Of a stretch of 64,000 bases of DNA, positions 8,639 to 17,527 are shown piece after piece. The stretch spans positions 1 through 64,000 of the forward strand of contig CBFGRM010000004.1 in the NCBI GenBank assembly GCA_965651205.1, written 5' to 3'. A program made the position numbers and the translations under genes. How positions within the stretch are numbered: position 1 is the first letter of the stretch; each line of letters opens with the position of its first letter. Source of the DNA: Palsa-1233 sp965651205. GTDB lineage: Bacteria > Gemmatimonadota > Gemmatimonadetes > Gemmatimonadales > GWC2-71-9. The notes below the pieces were generated by a model, which worked only from the letters and a program-made list of their open reading frames with translations, had not been told where the DNA came from and did not search any database.

Positions 8639-9513
8639 CGACCGACCAGCGTATAGTTCCGGTACTCGAACGGTCGCCAGCCGGTGAACCGTTCCACCGC
8701 GTTCGACAACCGGAGCCGGATATGCTCGCGTTCGAAACGCGGCGCCTCGATCAACTGCTGCTCGCTCTGCCGCTCCGCGATCCACTCGCGCACCGGCTCG
8801 GGGTGCGCACCGGCAAACGGGCGGATCCCGGGAAACCACGGCAGCAACGGGCGCTGTTGATCCATCTTGCCGCGCCAGTGATAGATCTCGTTGTCGGCAG
8901 CACGCTTGGCGGCCAGCGCCCAGCCGGGACGAGCCCAGCCGTAGTGGTGCATCACCACAGGGGACCTCGCTGCACGGATGCGGCGGTGTCCGGGGCCGAC
9001 ACGGAATCCCTGCGCATCACGGAACGAATGGATGTTGTGGACCGGGTCCAGTCGCACCGCGCGCACTTCGCGCCGGTACCAGCGACGGTTGATCGCGACG
9101 GTATCGAAGCCACCATAGAAGTGCAGATAGTCGACGGTTATTCCCTCCACCCGGGAATCGCCGTCCACCTCGCCGATGATCTCCCGCAAGCGCCGGGCAC
9201 CACCGTCGGCCAGCACTTCGTCGGCCTGGATGTAGATCCCCCACCGGTGAGTGCAGGCCGCCATCGCGCGGGTCGTCTCGGTGGCCAGCATCTGATGACC
9301 GATCGACGTGTCCCAGGTGGAATCGACGATCCTGATCCGTTCGTCGCCGATCGACTCGACACGCGCGCGGGTGTCGTCGTCGGACGCACCGACGTTGACC
9401 ACCAGCTCGTCGACTCCGGGGAGCAGCGAGCGGATGCTGGCTTCCAGCGGGAAGTCCAGCTTGGTGGCGTTGCGCACCAGGGTGAAGCCGGAGACCATCG
9501 GTTCGGTTCTCAT
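8635..9513 (-). CDS. GT2-like glycosyltransferase
   Basis: A 292-residue protein related to GT2 enzymes: SGFTLVRNATKLDFP at the N-terminus, ELVVNVGASDDDT as the donor-binding strand, and IYIQADEVL, in which QADE replaces the usual DxD metal site. This variant set is known from the WsaE/KdtX-like glycosyltransferase group acting on LPS core or teichoic-type polymers. ATG 9513 is taken over an upstream start at 9552 because the former begins directly before the first strand. Its promoter must lie in the 32-base gap to, or within, the divergent gene at 9546. Confidence 0.78.
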   Translation of the reverse strand: MRTEPMVSGFTLVRNATKLDFPLEASIRSLLPGVDELVVNVGASDDDTRARVESIGDERIRIVDSTWDTSIGHQMLATETTRAMAACTHRWGIYIQADEVLADGGARRLREIIGEVDGDSRVEGITVDYLHFYGGFDTVAINRRWYRREVRAVRLDPVHNIHSFRDAQGFRVGPGHRRIRAARSPVVMHHYGWARPGWALAAKRAADNEIYHWRGKMDQQRPLLPWFPGIRPFAGAHPEPVREWIAERQSEQQLIEAPRFEREHIRLRLSNAVERFTGWRPFEYRNYTLVGR

Positions 9514-9545
9514 ACTGGCGACCAAGCTCGACCGTCCGGGCGCTG

Positions 9546-10457
9546 ATGGCAAGCACCCTGCACATCGCGCTCTACTACCCGGCGGTGCTGCCGGTCCGCC
9601 AGTACGGCGGCAGCGAGCGGGTCGTGGTGTGGCTGGCGCGCGGGCTGGTCGAGCTGGGTCATCGCGTCACGGTGCTGGCGCTGCCGGGCAGCAAGCTGCG
9701 CGAGGCCCCGGTGGTGCCGGTGGACCAGAGCGAAGCCTTCCGCGACGGCGGGGCGCGACTTGCCGGCCTGATCCCTCCCGGGGTCGACCTGCTTCATTCC
9801 CACGTTCCGCTGGTCGAACCGCCACCGGGATTGCCTTTCGTGTGGACCTTTCACGGCACCGGGGCGCCGGGACGGGTGTTCCCAGCCAGCACGGTTGCGC
9901 TGTCGGCGGACCACGCCGCGCGACACGGCATTTCCCGTTGGGTCCACAACGGGCTGGATCCTGCCGACTACCGGTTCGAGAGCCGCAAGGGACGCCACGA
10001 CCTGTTCCTCGGCAGGCTGCACTCGGTCAAGGGATGGCGCTGGGCGGTGCGCGGTGCTCGGCGCGCCGGCAGGCCATTGATCGTGGCCGGCGGATGGCGA
10101 CCGTCACTCCGGCCCGGACTCAGTTTCCGCGGCAAGGTCGGTGGCCAGGCCAAGCGCGACCTGCTCGCCCTGGCGCGCTGTCTCTGGATGCCGGCACAGT
10201 GGGATGAACCATTCGGCCTAACCACCATCGAGGCGATGGTGAGCGGCACTCCGGTACTCGGCACCCGCCGTGGCGCGCTCCCCGAAATCATCACCTCGGC
10301 AAGCGGCGCAATGGGCGACACGCTGGAGGAACTGATCAGCCTCCGTCCGACGCTCGACTCATTGGATCCGCACCGAGTGCGAGCCAGTGTGCTGGAGCGG
10401 TTCACGCACCTGCATATGGCGGCGGGATATGAAAAGATCTATCGCCTCGGCCCCTGA
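9546..10457 (+). CDS. Short GT4-type glycosyltransferase
   Basis: A 303-residue GT-B protein with LYYPAVLPVRQYGGSER at the N-terminus (Gly loop after the first strand) and DEPFGLTTIEAMVSGTPVLG at the donor site. It is about 60-80 residues shorter than usual because the central part between the two Rossmann halves is compact (HNGLDPADYRF is followed almost directly by LFLGRLHSVKG). This compact form occurs among GT4 enzymes acting with mannose-type donors, but the donor here is unknown. It stands alone on the plus strand within the cluster and converges on the next gene with only five bases between stops. Confidence 0.82.
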   Translation: MASTLHIALYYPAVLPVRQYGGSERVVVWLARGLVELGHRVTVLALPGSKLREAPVVPVDQSEAFRDGGARLAGLIPPGVDLLHSHVPLVEPPPGLPFVWTFHGTGAPGRVFPASTVALSADHAARHGISRWVHNGLDPADYRFESRKGRHDLFLGRLHSVKGWRWAVRGARRAGRPLIVAGGWRPSLRPGLSFRGKVGGQAKRDLLALARCLWMPAQWDEPFGLTTIEAMVSGTPVLGTRRGALPEIITSASGAMGDTLEELISLRPTLDSLDPHRVRASVLERFTHLHMAAGYEKIYRLGP

Positions 10458-10462
10458 CTCCC

Positions 10463-11446
10463 TCACGCTTCACCCCTGCTCGGCTGATCCAGGATCAACT
10501 GCCGCATCCGATGCATCCACGTGTGATCGCGCAGCATCCTCGCCCTGGCACCCTGACCCAGGCGTTCTGCGGTGGTCGGATTCTCCAGCAGGTCCCGGAC
10601 GATCTCGCGCAACTCCCGACCATCGCTGAAAACCGCCACCTCCCGGCCGGCGGCGAAGTATCGAGCCAGGTCGCCGCGCTCGTCGACCACCTGTGGCAAT
10701 CCCATCGCCGCCAGCTCGAACAGGCGCAGGTTGCAGCTCGCCTCCAGCGGATCACCCTCGACTGCAACGTGATGGATGTTGATCGCCACTGATGCGCCGG
10801 CGTATGCGTTGACGTACTGAGCGGTTCCCGGCACCTCGCCGCGGCAGTAGTCGCGCAGCGATGTCTTGCGCCAGCCCGGCCCCCAGATCGCCAGTCCGAA
10901 TTCCACCAGTTCGCCGAGCAGTCGTTCACGCCGGGGAGTGGGAGTGCCGGCAAAGACCACGTTGGCGCGATACTGGTCCTTGGTGCGAATCGGCCGATAC
11001 ACCGACGGATCGGCCGCCAGCGACAGCACGTCCACCGTGCGACCGAGTCGTTCGGCGAGCTCTGCGGCGACATCGGTGCCGATGGCGTAGATCGCGTCGT
11101 ACGGGCGCGCCAGCGCAACAGCCCGGGTCACGGTACGCAGGTCGTCGGGAAGCCAGGTGATCCAGCGCGCCCGGGTACGGCCACGCAGGCGGTCAACCAG
11201 CTCCTCGTCGAGCTGGTCGCCGCCCAGCACCAGGACCAGTTCGGGCTCGTGCTCGTCGATTGCCTTTTCGAGTCGGCGGGTCAGGTCGGAGCCACGCAGG
11301 CGCGACAGCAATCCCCGCGGCGCGCTCAGGTCGAACGCGCGGGTCCGCATTCCGAGCCGCTCCAGTGCCCGCACGCGGTGGCCGGCACTGGCCCGGTGGA
11401 CGTCATCGAACTCGGCGATGCACAGCACGGCACGTTCAGTGGTCAC
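10463..11446 (-). CDS. CgeB/DUF3880-like glycosyltransferase
   Basis: A 327-residue GT-B-like protein. Features of the CgeB-type group are the early ADD-like segment EFDDVHRASAGHRV, the central FAGTPTPRRERLL, the SINIHH-type strand (VAINIHH) and NLRLFELAAMGLPQVVD at the donor site. Members sit in polysaccharide or spore-coat glycan clusters. The gene is immediately upstream-adjacent to the exporter gene (its start at 11446 abuts the exporter's stop at 11447), so the two are co-transcribed. No acceptor is evident. Confidence 0.75.
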   Translation of the reverse strand: MTTERAVLCIAEFDDVHRASAGHRVRALERLGMRTRAFDLSAPRGLLSRLRGSDLTRRLEKAIDEHEPELVLVLGGDQLDEELVDRLRGRTRARWITWLPDDLRTVTRAVALARPYDAIYAIGTDVAAELAERLGRTVDVLSLAADPSVYRPIRTKDQYRANVVFAGTPTPRRERLLGELVEFGLAIWGPGWRKTSLRDYCRGEVPGTAQYVNAYAGASVAINIHHVAVEGDPLEASCNLRLFELAAMGLPQVVDERGDLARYFAAGREVAVFSDGRELREIVRDLLENPTTAERLGQGARARMLRDHTWMHRMRQLILDQPSRGEA

Positions 11447-13264
11447 TCAACGGCCCTCGGCGGCAGAGAACTGGAGGTCGTGGAGCCGACGGTACAACCC
11501 GCCTGCAGCCAGCAGGTCGGCGTGGCGACCGTTCTCCACCACCCGCCCGTCGGACATCACCACGATCCGGTCGGCGTCGCGCACGGTGGCGAGCCGATGC
11601 GCAATCACCAGCACGGTGCGGTCCTGGATCAATCGGTCGATCGCTTCCTGCACCAGCCGCTCCGACTCGGTATCGAGCGCGCTGGTCGCCTCGTCGAGGA
11701 TCAGGATCGGGGCGTCGCGCAGCAGCGCCCGTGCAATCGCGATCCGCTGGCGCTGGCCGCCCGACAACCGCGTCCCCCGCTCGCCCAGGATCGTGTCGTA
11801 GCCGTCGGGCAGTGTCCTGATGAAGTCGGCAGCATTGGCTGCACTGGCTGCGGCTTCGATCGCGGCATCGGAAACATCCGACCGACCATATGCAATGTTG
11901 GCGCGGACCGAGTCGTGAAGCAACACCGTCTCCTGGGAGACCACCGCGATCAACTCGCGCAGCGAGCGGCGGTTGAGCCGGGAGAGCGGCACACCGTCGA
12001 GCCGGACCTCGCCCTGCCAGGGCTCGTGGAAGCGGGGCACCAGCTCCAGCAGAGTGGTCTTTCCCGCGCCACTCGGGCCCACAAGCGCCACCATTTCGCC
12101 CTTTGTCACGCTGAACGACACGTCGCAAAGCACCGGCCGACCACTCTCGTACCCGAAGGTCACTCCATCGAACACCAGGTCGCTGTCGAAGCGCGCGGGC
12201 ACCGCGTCCACCGGATCGTGTTCGGTCTCCGGGATGTCGAGCAGTGCAAACACCCGCTCGCCGCTGGCCTCGGCGATGGCCAGTTGCGCCGGCACCTGCG
12301 CGATCGCCTTGATCGGCGACATCAATTGCGCCGCCGCCGCCACGAACACCACCGTCGACTCGCCCGACAAGGTCACACCCAGCACCCCCGGGTTGGCGGC
12401 CACCCAGATCACCAGCATCACCATCGCACCACCGAACAGTTCGCTGGCCGGCGAGGTGAGCAATGCGAACCGCTGGGTGCGCACGTATCCCTTGCGGTAC
12501 CGATCCGCCTGTGCGCGGAAACGGTCGGCCTCGTGCTGCTCGGCACCGAATGCCCGGATCAGCTTCATTGCGCCGAGCCGCTCGGTGATCGTGGCGGTGA
12601 GCTCGCCCCGTTCGTGGGCGAATGAACGGGCGTGCCGCTTGAGCCGGGTGCGCAATGCCTGCACCGCCAGCACCAGCAACGGTGCCAGCACCAGCACCAG
12701 CAAGGTGAGTCGCCACGAGTACAGCATCATCAAGGTGAGCAGCGAGATGATCAGGACCAGGTTCTGGAAGAACGCCGCCAGCGCGGCCACCACGATCTGC
12801 TTGACCTGGTCGGCGTCGCTCACCAGGCCTGCCGCGACCTGGCCGCCACGAGTGCGCTGGAACACCCCGAAGTCGAGTCGCAGCAGGTGGTCCCACAGCC
12901 TGACGCGCAGGTCACGCGCCATTCCCTCCTGCACCAGCACCGACGAGTAGGCCGATCCGTACTGGGCAACCACCTTGATGAGCAGCGCGGCCAGGAACAG
13001 CAGCACCAGCCGGAGCATCGCGACCTCTGGCGGCGCATCGGTCACCAGCGGCGAGATCGTTGCCGAGACGAAGCGCTCCACCAGCGAGCCAGCGCCCTTG
13101 TCCGGACCCGAGCCGAACAGTTGCTTGAGCAGCGGGTCGAGCAGCAGCAGCGAAGTGGCCTGCATCAGCGAGGCAATCATCGCCGCCAGGAAGGCGAAGC
13201 CGAGCAGGCCGGCGTGCGGCCGGAGCAGGGCGAACAGCCGCCTCCGCGTGTCGGGCGCGCTCAG
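11447..13264 (-). CDS. msbA: MsbA-type ABC exporter (permease fused to ATPase)
   Basis: Inner-membrane half-transporter of the lipid A/lipid-linked glycan exporter class. Six membrane helices occupy roughly the first 330 residues; the ATPase has Walker A GPSGAGKTT, signature LSGGQRQ, Walker B LILDEATSAL and the switch His in VIAHRLAT. The first ATG in frame (13180) would cut the first helix in half. The frame is open upstream and a CTG at 13264, overlapping the upstream TGA as CTGA behind GAGGCGGGG, gives a complete 605-residue protein starting MSAPDTRRR. I take that start. Likely flips a lipid-linked saccharide or lipid A. Confidence 0.87.
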   Translation of the reverse strand: MSAPDTRRRLFALLRPHAGLLGFAFLAAMIASLMQATSLLLLDPLLKQLFGSGPDKGAGSLVERFVSATISPLVTDAPPEVAMLRLVLLFLAALLIKVVAQYGSAYSSVLVQEGMARDLRVRLWDHLLRLDFGVFQRTRGGQVAAGLVSDADQVKQIVVAALAAFFQNLVLIISLLTLMMLYSWRLTLLVLVLAPLLVLAVQALRTRLKRHARSFAHERGELTATITERLGAMKLIRAFGAEQHEADRFRAQADRYRKGYVRTQRFALLTSPASELFGGAMVMLVIWVAANPGVLGVTLSGESTVVFVAAAAQLMSPIKAIAQVPAQLAIAEASGERVFALLDIPETEHDPVDAVPARFDSDLVFDGVTFGYESGRPVLCDVSFSVTKGEMVALVGPSGAGKTTLLELVPRFHEPWQGEVRLDGVPLSRLNRRSLRELIAVVSQETVLLHDSVRANIAYGRSDVSDAAIEAAASAANAADFIRTLPDGYDTILGERGTRLSGGQRQRIAIARALLRDAPILILDEATSALDTESERLVQEAIDRLIQDRTVLVIAHRLATVRDADRIVVMSDGRVVENGRHADLLAAGGLYRRLHDLQFSAAEGR

Positions 13265-14826
13265 CCCCGCCTCGGCGTGAGCAGGGCCACCGGCAGCACC
13301 ACTTCCTCGGGCGACACGCCACCGTGCAGGAACGACCCGCGGTAGCGCGCCTGGTATTCGCGCAGCTTGGTCGGATAGACGAAGAAGCGGTCGCCGGTGG
13401 CCAGCAGCAGCCGCACCCCGGCAGGCCGGGAAGGCAGGCCCCAGGCCGCAAAGTCATCGATCGCAATCGCGGCGGCGGGTTCCTCCACCCGCAGTTCCTC
13501 GCCGAACTTGTAGCGCAGCGAACTGGTGGCGTCGCGACGGGCATAGATGGTGGCCGGCGTGTGGCAGTGGATCGAACCGTGGTCGGTGGTGAGCAGCACC
13601 GGCACGTTGCGGCGTTCGGCCTCCTTGAGTGCCTCAAGCAACACCGAGCGCTCGAACCAGGTCCGCGTCAGCGACCGGAGTGCCGGTGCGTCGCGCGCAA
13701 CCTCGAACAACGCCTCGTTCTCGGTGCGGCCGTGCGTGAGTTGGTCGATGAAGTTGAACACCAGCGCGGTCACTCCATCGCGACCGAGGTGCCCCGGCAA
13801 CCGCTTCAGCATCGCCTCGCCGTCGCTGGCGGAAAACACCTTCTCGTACTGCACCGGCACCGGTCGCCCGGCAAGCTGCTGCAATTGTTCCGTGAGCAGT
13901 TCCGCCTCGTGTGCATTCAGCGAGTGGTCGTCGCGCTCGTTCCACCAGTCGGGATGACGTGCCTGCAGCTCGCGCGGATACAATCCCGAGAAGATCGCGT
14001 TCCTGGAATAGGGAGTGGCTGTCGGCAACACCGAGAAGTAGTGGTCCACCTCGACATCGAACAGCTTCTCGATCATCGGCCTGATCATCGACCACTGGTC
14101 GAGCCGCAGGCAGTCCACCACCACCAGCATCACCCGCTGATGCTGTTCGTGGATGGGTCGCACGAATTCGTTGACAACGTCCACCGAGAGCGGCGGCCGG
14201 TCGGCACCCGCCTCCGCCACCCAACCGGGGTAGTGCTGTTCCAGGAAGGTGGCGAAATCGGAACGGATTGACGCCTGCAACGTGCGCAGCGCATCCTGCA
14301 GACCCGGTTCGTCGGCCTGACCCAGCCGCACCTCCCACTCCGCCAGTTCGGCGACCAGCTCGACCCACTCACGCCATTCGAGTGACTCGCCGCGCCGTCC
14401 CTCGAGTTCACGAAAGCGGGTGACGAAATCGCGCGACAAACGCTGCTGGCGGATCCGATCGCCCTCGAGCAACCGGGTAACCACCGTGAGCACCTGACGC
14501 GGGTTGACCGGCTTGATCAGGTAGTCGGCTATCTCGGCGCCGATCGCGTCGCGCATCGTCGCCGTCTCTTCCGACTTGGTGACCATCACCACCGGCATCG
14601 CGGCGTCGATCGAACGGAGATGCGGCACCAGATCCAGGCCGCGCGTACCGGGCATCTGCTCGTCCAGCAGCACCACGCCGTACGGCTGGCGACGGAGCAG
14701 AACCAGCGCGTCGTCGCCGTTGGTGGCGCGCTCGACCGAAAACCCCTGTTGCTCCAGAAACAGCACCTGGGAATCGAGGGTCTCGATCTCGTCGTCAACC
14801 CAGAGGATCGTCTTGGGGCGCAGCAT
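13261..14826 (-). CDS. porX: PorX-like response regulator with PglZ domain
   Basis: A 521-residue regulator with an N-terminal receiver domain (acidic DDE at 11-13, phosphoacceptor D55 in LLDEQMPG, Thr in VTKSEE, Lys in IKP) and a C-terminal PglZ domain of the alkaline-phosphatase superfamily, with VVVDCLRLDQW and TTDHGSIHCH as its metal/active-site motifs. This architecture defines PorX, which in Bacteroidota controls type IX secretion and whose PglZ domain cleaves oligonucleotides. Start at ATG 14826 fixes the receiver domain exactly. It is translationally joined to the exporter downstream. No histidine kinase (PorY) is in the window. Confidence 0.88.
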   Translation of the reverse strand: MLRPKTILWVDDEIETLDSQVLFLEQQGFSVERATNGDDALVLLRRQPYGVVLLDEQMPGTRGLDLVPHLRSIDAAMPVVMVTKSEETATMRDAIGAEIADYLIKPVNPRQVLTVVTRLLEGDRIRQQRLSRDFVTRFRELEGRRGESLEWREWVELVAELAEWEVRLGQADEPGLQDALRTLQASIRSDFATFLEQHYPGWVAEAGADRPPLSVDVVNEFVRPIHEQHQRVMLVVVDCLRLDQWSMIRPMIEKLFDVEVDHYFSVLPTATPYSRNAIFSGLYPRELQARHPDWWNERDDHSLNAHEAELLTEQLQQLAGRPVPVQYEKVFSASDGEAMLKRLPGHLGRDGVTALVFNFIDQLTHGRTENEALFEVARDAPALRSLTRTWFERSVLLEALKEAERRNVPVLLTTDHGSIHCHTPATIYARRDATSSLRYKFGEELRVEEPAAAIAIDDFAAWGLPSRPAGVRLLLATGDRFFVYPTKLREYQARYRGSFLHGGVSPEEVVLPVALLTPRRG

Positions 14827-14859
14827 ATTGGGAAAGCTAACTTCCCGTATCTTCCTGCA

Positions 14860-15858
14860 ATGCAGATCCTCCTGGTCCGGTTCTCGTCGATCGGCGACAT
14901 CGTCCTCACCACCCCGCTGGTGCGGGCGATCCGGCGACGCCATCCCGCGGCCCGCATCAGCTACCTGATCCGCGAGGACCTGGCCGATCTGGTCCGCCAC
15001 AACCCGCACATCGAACGGGTGATCACCTGGCGCCACCGCAGCCCGCTCCGACCGCTGGCCCGGCAGCTCCGGCAGACCGACTGGACCCATCGGCTCGACC
15101 TGCAGGGCTCGCTGCGGTCGCGCCGACTGCGCCGGCTGGTGGGCGGCCAGTGGAGCGGCTATGCCAAGCACCGCTTCCGCCGCAGCCTGCTGATCGCGAC
15201 CCGGCGTCGCTGGGGTGGTCACCTCGGCCCGGTGGTCGAGCGCTACGCCGAGGCCGCGAGCAGTCTCGGGATCACGCTGGACGACGGAGCTGCGGAGGTC
15301 TACACCTCGGTTGAAGCCGAACGGCGAGCGGCTGCATTTGCAGAAGAGCACCGGTTGGGTCAGCGGCGCAGACTGTTCGCGCTGGTCCCCGGCGCGGCAC
15401 ACTTCACCAAGCGCTGGCCGCCCGAATACTGGGCTGATCTTGTGGACCGGCTTTCACCCCACAACGACCTGGTGATCCTGGGCGGCAAGGCGGAAGCTGA
15501 GCTCGGGGCATCGCTGGCGGCCCGGGCCAGCCAGGGCGTGGTGTCGGCCGCCGGGCAGATGTCGCTGCTGGAGACCGCCGCGCTGCTCAAGCGCTCCGCA
15601 GCGGTGGCGGCCGGCGACACCGGCGTGATGCACCTCGCAACCGCAGTCGGCACGCCCACCATTGCGATGTACGGCCCGGGGGTCGAGGAGTTCGGGTTCT
15701 TTCCGTGGCAGGCCCGGGCGCGGGTGCTCCAGGTCGACATCGGCTGCCGACCCTGCTCGGCCCACGGCAGTGCCCGTTGCCCACGCGGCCACCACCGCTG
15801 CCTGCGCGACATCTCGCCCGAGACAGTGGCCCGGGCCCTGGAACGGCCACCGCGATGA
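14860..15858 (+). CDS. Family 9 glycosyltransferase (heptosyltransferase-like)
   Basis: A 332-residue GT9 enzyme of the ADP-heptose:LPS heptosyltransferase group, acting on the inner-membrane side of LPS core synthesis. It shows MQILLVRFSSIGDIVLTTP at the N-terminus, the GxxxFTKRWPPEYWA acceptor/donor segment (residues about 175-190), and AVAAGDTGVMHLATAVGTP near the C-terminus, where Asp-Thr-Gly-x-x-His is the family signature. A C-terminal Cys-rich segment (CRPCSAHGSARCPRGHHRC) is usual in many family members. The gene is divergent from porX with only 33 bases between starts. Confidence 0.88.
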   Translation: MQILLVRFSSIGDIVLTTPLVRAIRRRHPAARISYLIREDLADLVRHNPHIERVITWRHRSPLRPLARQLRQTDWTHRLDLQGSLRSRRLRRLVGGQWSGYAKHRFRRSLLIATRRRWGGHLGPVVERYAEAASSLGITLDDGAAEVYTSVEAERRAAAFAEEHRLGQRRRLFALVPGAAHFTKRWPPEYWADLVDRLSPHNDLVILGGKAEAELGASLAARASQGVVSAAGQMSLLETAALLKRSAAVAAGDTGVMHLATAVGTPTIAMYGPGVEEFGFFPWQARARVLQVDIGCRPCSAHGSARCPRGHHRCLRDISPETVARALERPPR

Positions 15859-16244
15859 CCGGTTCGCTACCGGCCCTCGATCAGTTGCTGGAGTTGCAGG
15901 AGCGGTTGCAGCGCGGCCCCCGCCGCGAGGGCGCCTTCGCGCTCTGGCTGGTGGCCCGGCAGGCCTGGGATCAGGGAATCGGCCCCGCCGAGATCGACCG
16001 GGGTGATCGAAGGCGGCTCAGTCTGCTGGCCCGGCGAATCGCCCCGTTGGCGGTGCCCAGGCCACTTTCGCGCGGCCTTGCCACCGCGCTCGATCACCTC
16101 GGAGACGGTACGCCGACGGCGGCACGGATCGCGTTGTCACAGTTGGTGGCTCCCGCCAGGGAGGCGGTGGGAAACGAAGCGGGCGAAGCGATCGCGACCC
16201 TGGTCCGCGATCTCCACGCCCGTCATCGACCGACAGCCGACTGA
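15855..16244 (+). CDS. Small helical protein of unknown function
   Basis: A 129-residue protein starting at ATG 15855, four bases inside the stop of the heptosyltransferase gene (ATGA), so it is co-translated with it. It has no signal peptide, no membrane helix and no Cys; it is rich in Leu, Ala and Arg and probably all helical. I do not recognise a family. Its linkage to a GT9 gene suggests an accessory cytoplasmic role, but nothing in the sequence shows it. Confidence 0.6.
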   Translation: MTGSLPALDQLLELQERLQRGPRREGAFALWLVARQAWDQGIGPAEIDRGDRRRLSLLARRIAPLAVPRPLSRGLATALDHLGDGTPTAARIALSQLVAPAREAVGNEAGEAIATLVRDLHARHRPTAD

Positions 16245-16245
16245 G

Positions 16246-16674
16246 TCAGCTTCCGCTGGCAGCCGCCGCCGCGGGTGCCGCGGCCGTATCAGGCTTGACC
16301 GCGGCGCCGGCCAACCGGACCAGGGTCCCTCCTGCCTCGAGCGCCTCGACCGTGACCCAGAGCGGCGGACCGTCCTGCTCCACGTAGAACGACGTCACCG
16401 AACCGGTCACGTCCTCGTTGACCAGACGGTAGGGTGCGTCGGACAGGATGGTGCGGTAGAACTCGACAATCGAGTCGCCCGGCAGCGGCGTGGAAAGGAC
16501 CAGCACCGCGGCATCGACGCCGCCTTCGGTGCCCACCACCTGGCCGCCCTCGGGCAACGCGATGTTGGGGAGCACCTGGATCGGCGACAGCACTTCGGGC
16601 TCGGCCTCGGCGGCGTCGCCGCCGCACCCGGCCAGCACCAGGGCCGCGCTCAGCATCAGGACAGGCATTTTCAT
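16246..16674 (-). CDS. Putative lipoprotein of unknown function
   Basis: A 142-residue protein with a lipoprotein signal (MKMPVLMLSAALVLAGC, Cys at residue 17). After an acidic linker, the mature domain follows the pattern seen in small periplasmic proteins that open with a Pro/Gly-rich strand and contain a TPLPGDSIVEFYRTIL helix, followed by beta-strands. No enzyme motif is visible. An upstream in-frame start at 16710 would add 12 residues and spoil the signal, so 16674 is chosen. It converges on the small gene at 15855-16244 (stops one base apart). Confidence 0.7.
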   Translation of the reverse strand: MKMPVLMLSAALVLAGCGGDAAEAEPEVLSPIQVLPNIALPEGGQVVGTEGGVDAAVLVLSTPLPGDSIVEFYRTILSDAPYRLVNEDVTGSVTSFYVEQDGPPLWVTVEALEAGGTLVRLAGAAVKPDTAAAPAAAAASGS

Positions 16675-16777
16675 AGTCACAACCGTAGCCGCTGGCTCGG
16701 TGATCGGCAAGCGCCGATGCGTTGCCGCAAGGCGCGCCGGGTGGCTACTATCCCGCTTCTACCGAGGGGACGAAAAG

Positions 16778-17527
16778 ATGGCTGGACACAGCAAATGGAA
16801 GTCGATCAAGCACAAGAAGGCGGTAACTGACGCCCGCCGGGCCGGTGCCTGGACCAAGGTGATCCGCGAAATCACCGTGGCAGCCAAGGCGGGCGGCGGT
16901 GACCCCGGCGGCAATCCGCGGCTCCGCAAGGCGATTGACGACGCCAAGGCCGTCAATATGCCGGGCGACAACATCGAGCGCGCCATCAAGAAGGGCACCG
17001 GCGAACTCGAGGGTGCGGTCTACGAGGAAGTCACCTACGAGGGCTATGGCCCCGGGGGCACCGCGCTGCTGGTCGAGGGTTCCACCGACAACCCGAATCG
17101 CACTGTCGCCGAGATTCGTCACGCCTTCTCGCGCAACGGCGGCAACCTGGGCGCCACCAACTCGGTGGCCTGGATGTTCGATCGCAAGGGTGAAGTGGTG
17201 ATCCCGGTCGGTTCGCACAGCGAAGACAAGGCGATGGAAGACGCGCTGGAGGCGGGTGCGGTCGATTTCGTGCGCGACGGCGACATCTTCGTGGTCACCA
17301 CCGAACCCAATTCGTTCCACGCGGTGATGGATGGGCTGCGCGCCGCCGGCTACACGATCGAATCGTCGGAGCTCGCAATGGTGCCGCAGAACACCGTCGC
17401 TCCCGAGGCCGGTGAGGCGCAGAAGGTTCTCAAGCTGATTGAGATGCTCGAGGAACTGGACGACGTCAGCAAGGTCTTCAGCAACCTCGACTACGACGCC
17501 CTCGAACTCGAGGAGGCAGAGACCTGA
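16778..17527 (+). CDS. yebC: YebC/PmpR family protein
   Basis: A 249-residue YebC-family protein (MAGHSKWKSIKHKKA at the start, NMPGDNIERAIKKGTGE in the middle, acidic C-terminus). Family members act as DNA-binding regulators, and some as translation factors relieving ribosome pausing at proline stretches; which applies here cannot be told. GAGGGGA precedes ATG 16778. It heads the plus-strand housekeeping run, in the common yebC-ruvC order. Note NMP uses AAT before ATG although other Asn codons are mostly AAC. Confidence 0.95.
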   Translation: MAGHSKWKSIKHKKAVTDARRAGAWTKVIREITVAAKAGGGDPGGNPRLRKAIDDAKAVNMPGDNIERAIKKGTGELEGAVYEEVTYEGYGPGGTALLVEGSTDNPNRTVAEIRHAFSRNGGNLGATNSVAWMFDRKGEVVIPVGSHSEDKAMEDALEAGAVDFVRDGDIFVVTTEPNSFHAVMDGLRAAGYTIESSELAMVPQNTVAPEAGEAQKVLKLIEMLEELDDVSKVFSNLDYDALELEEAET

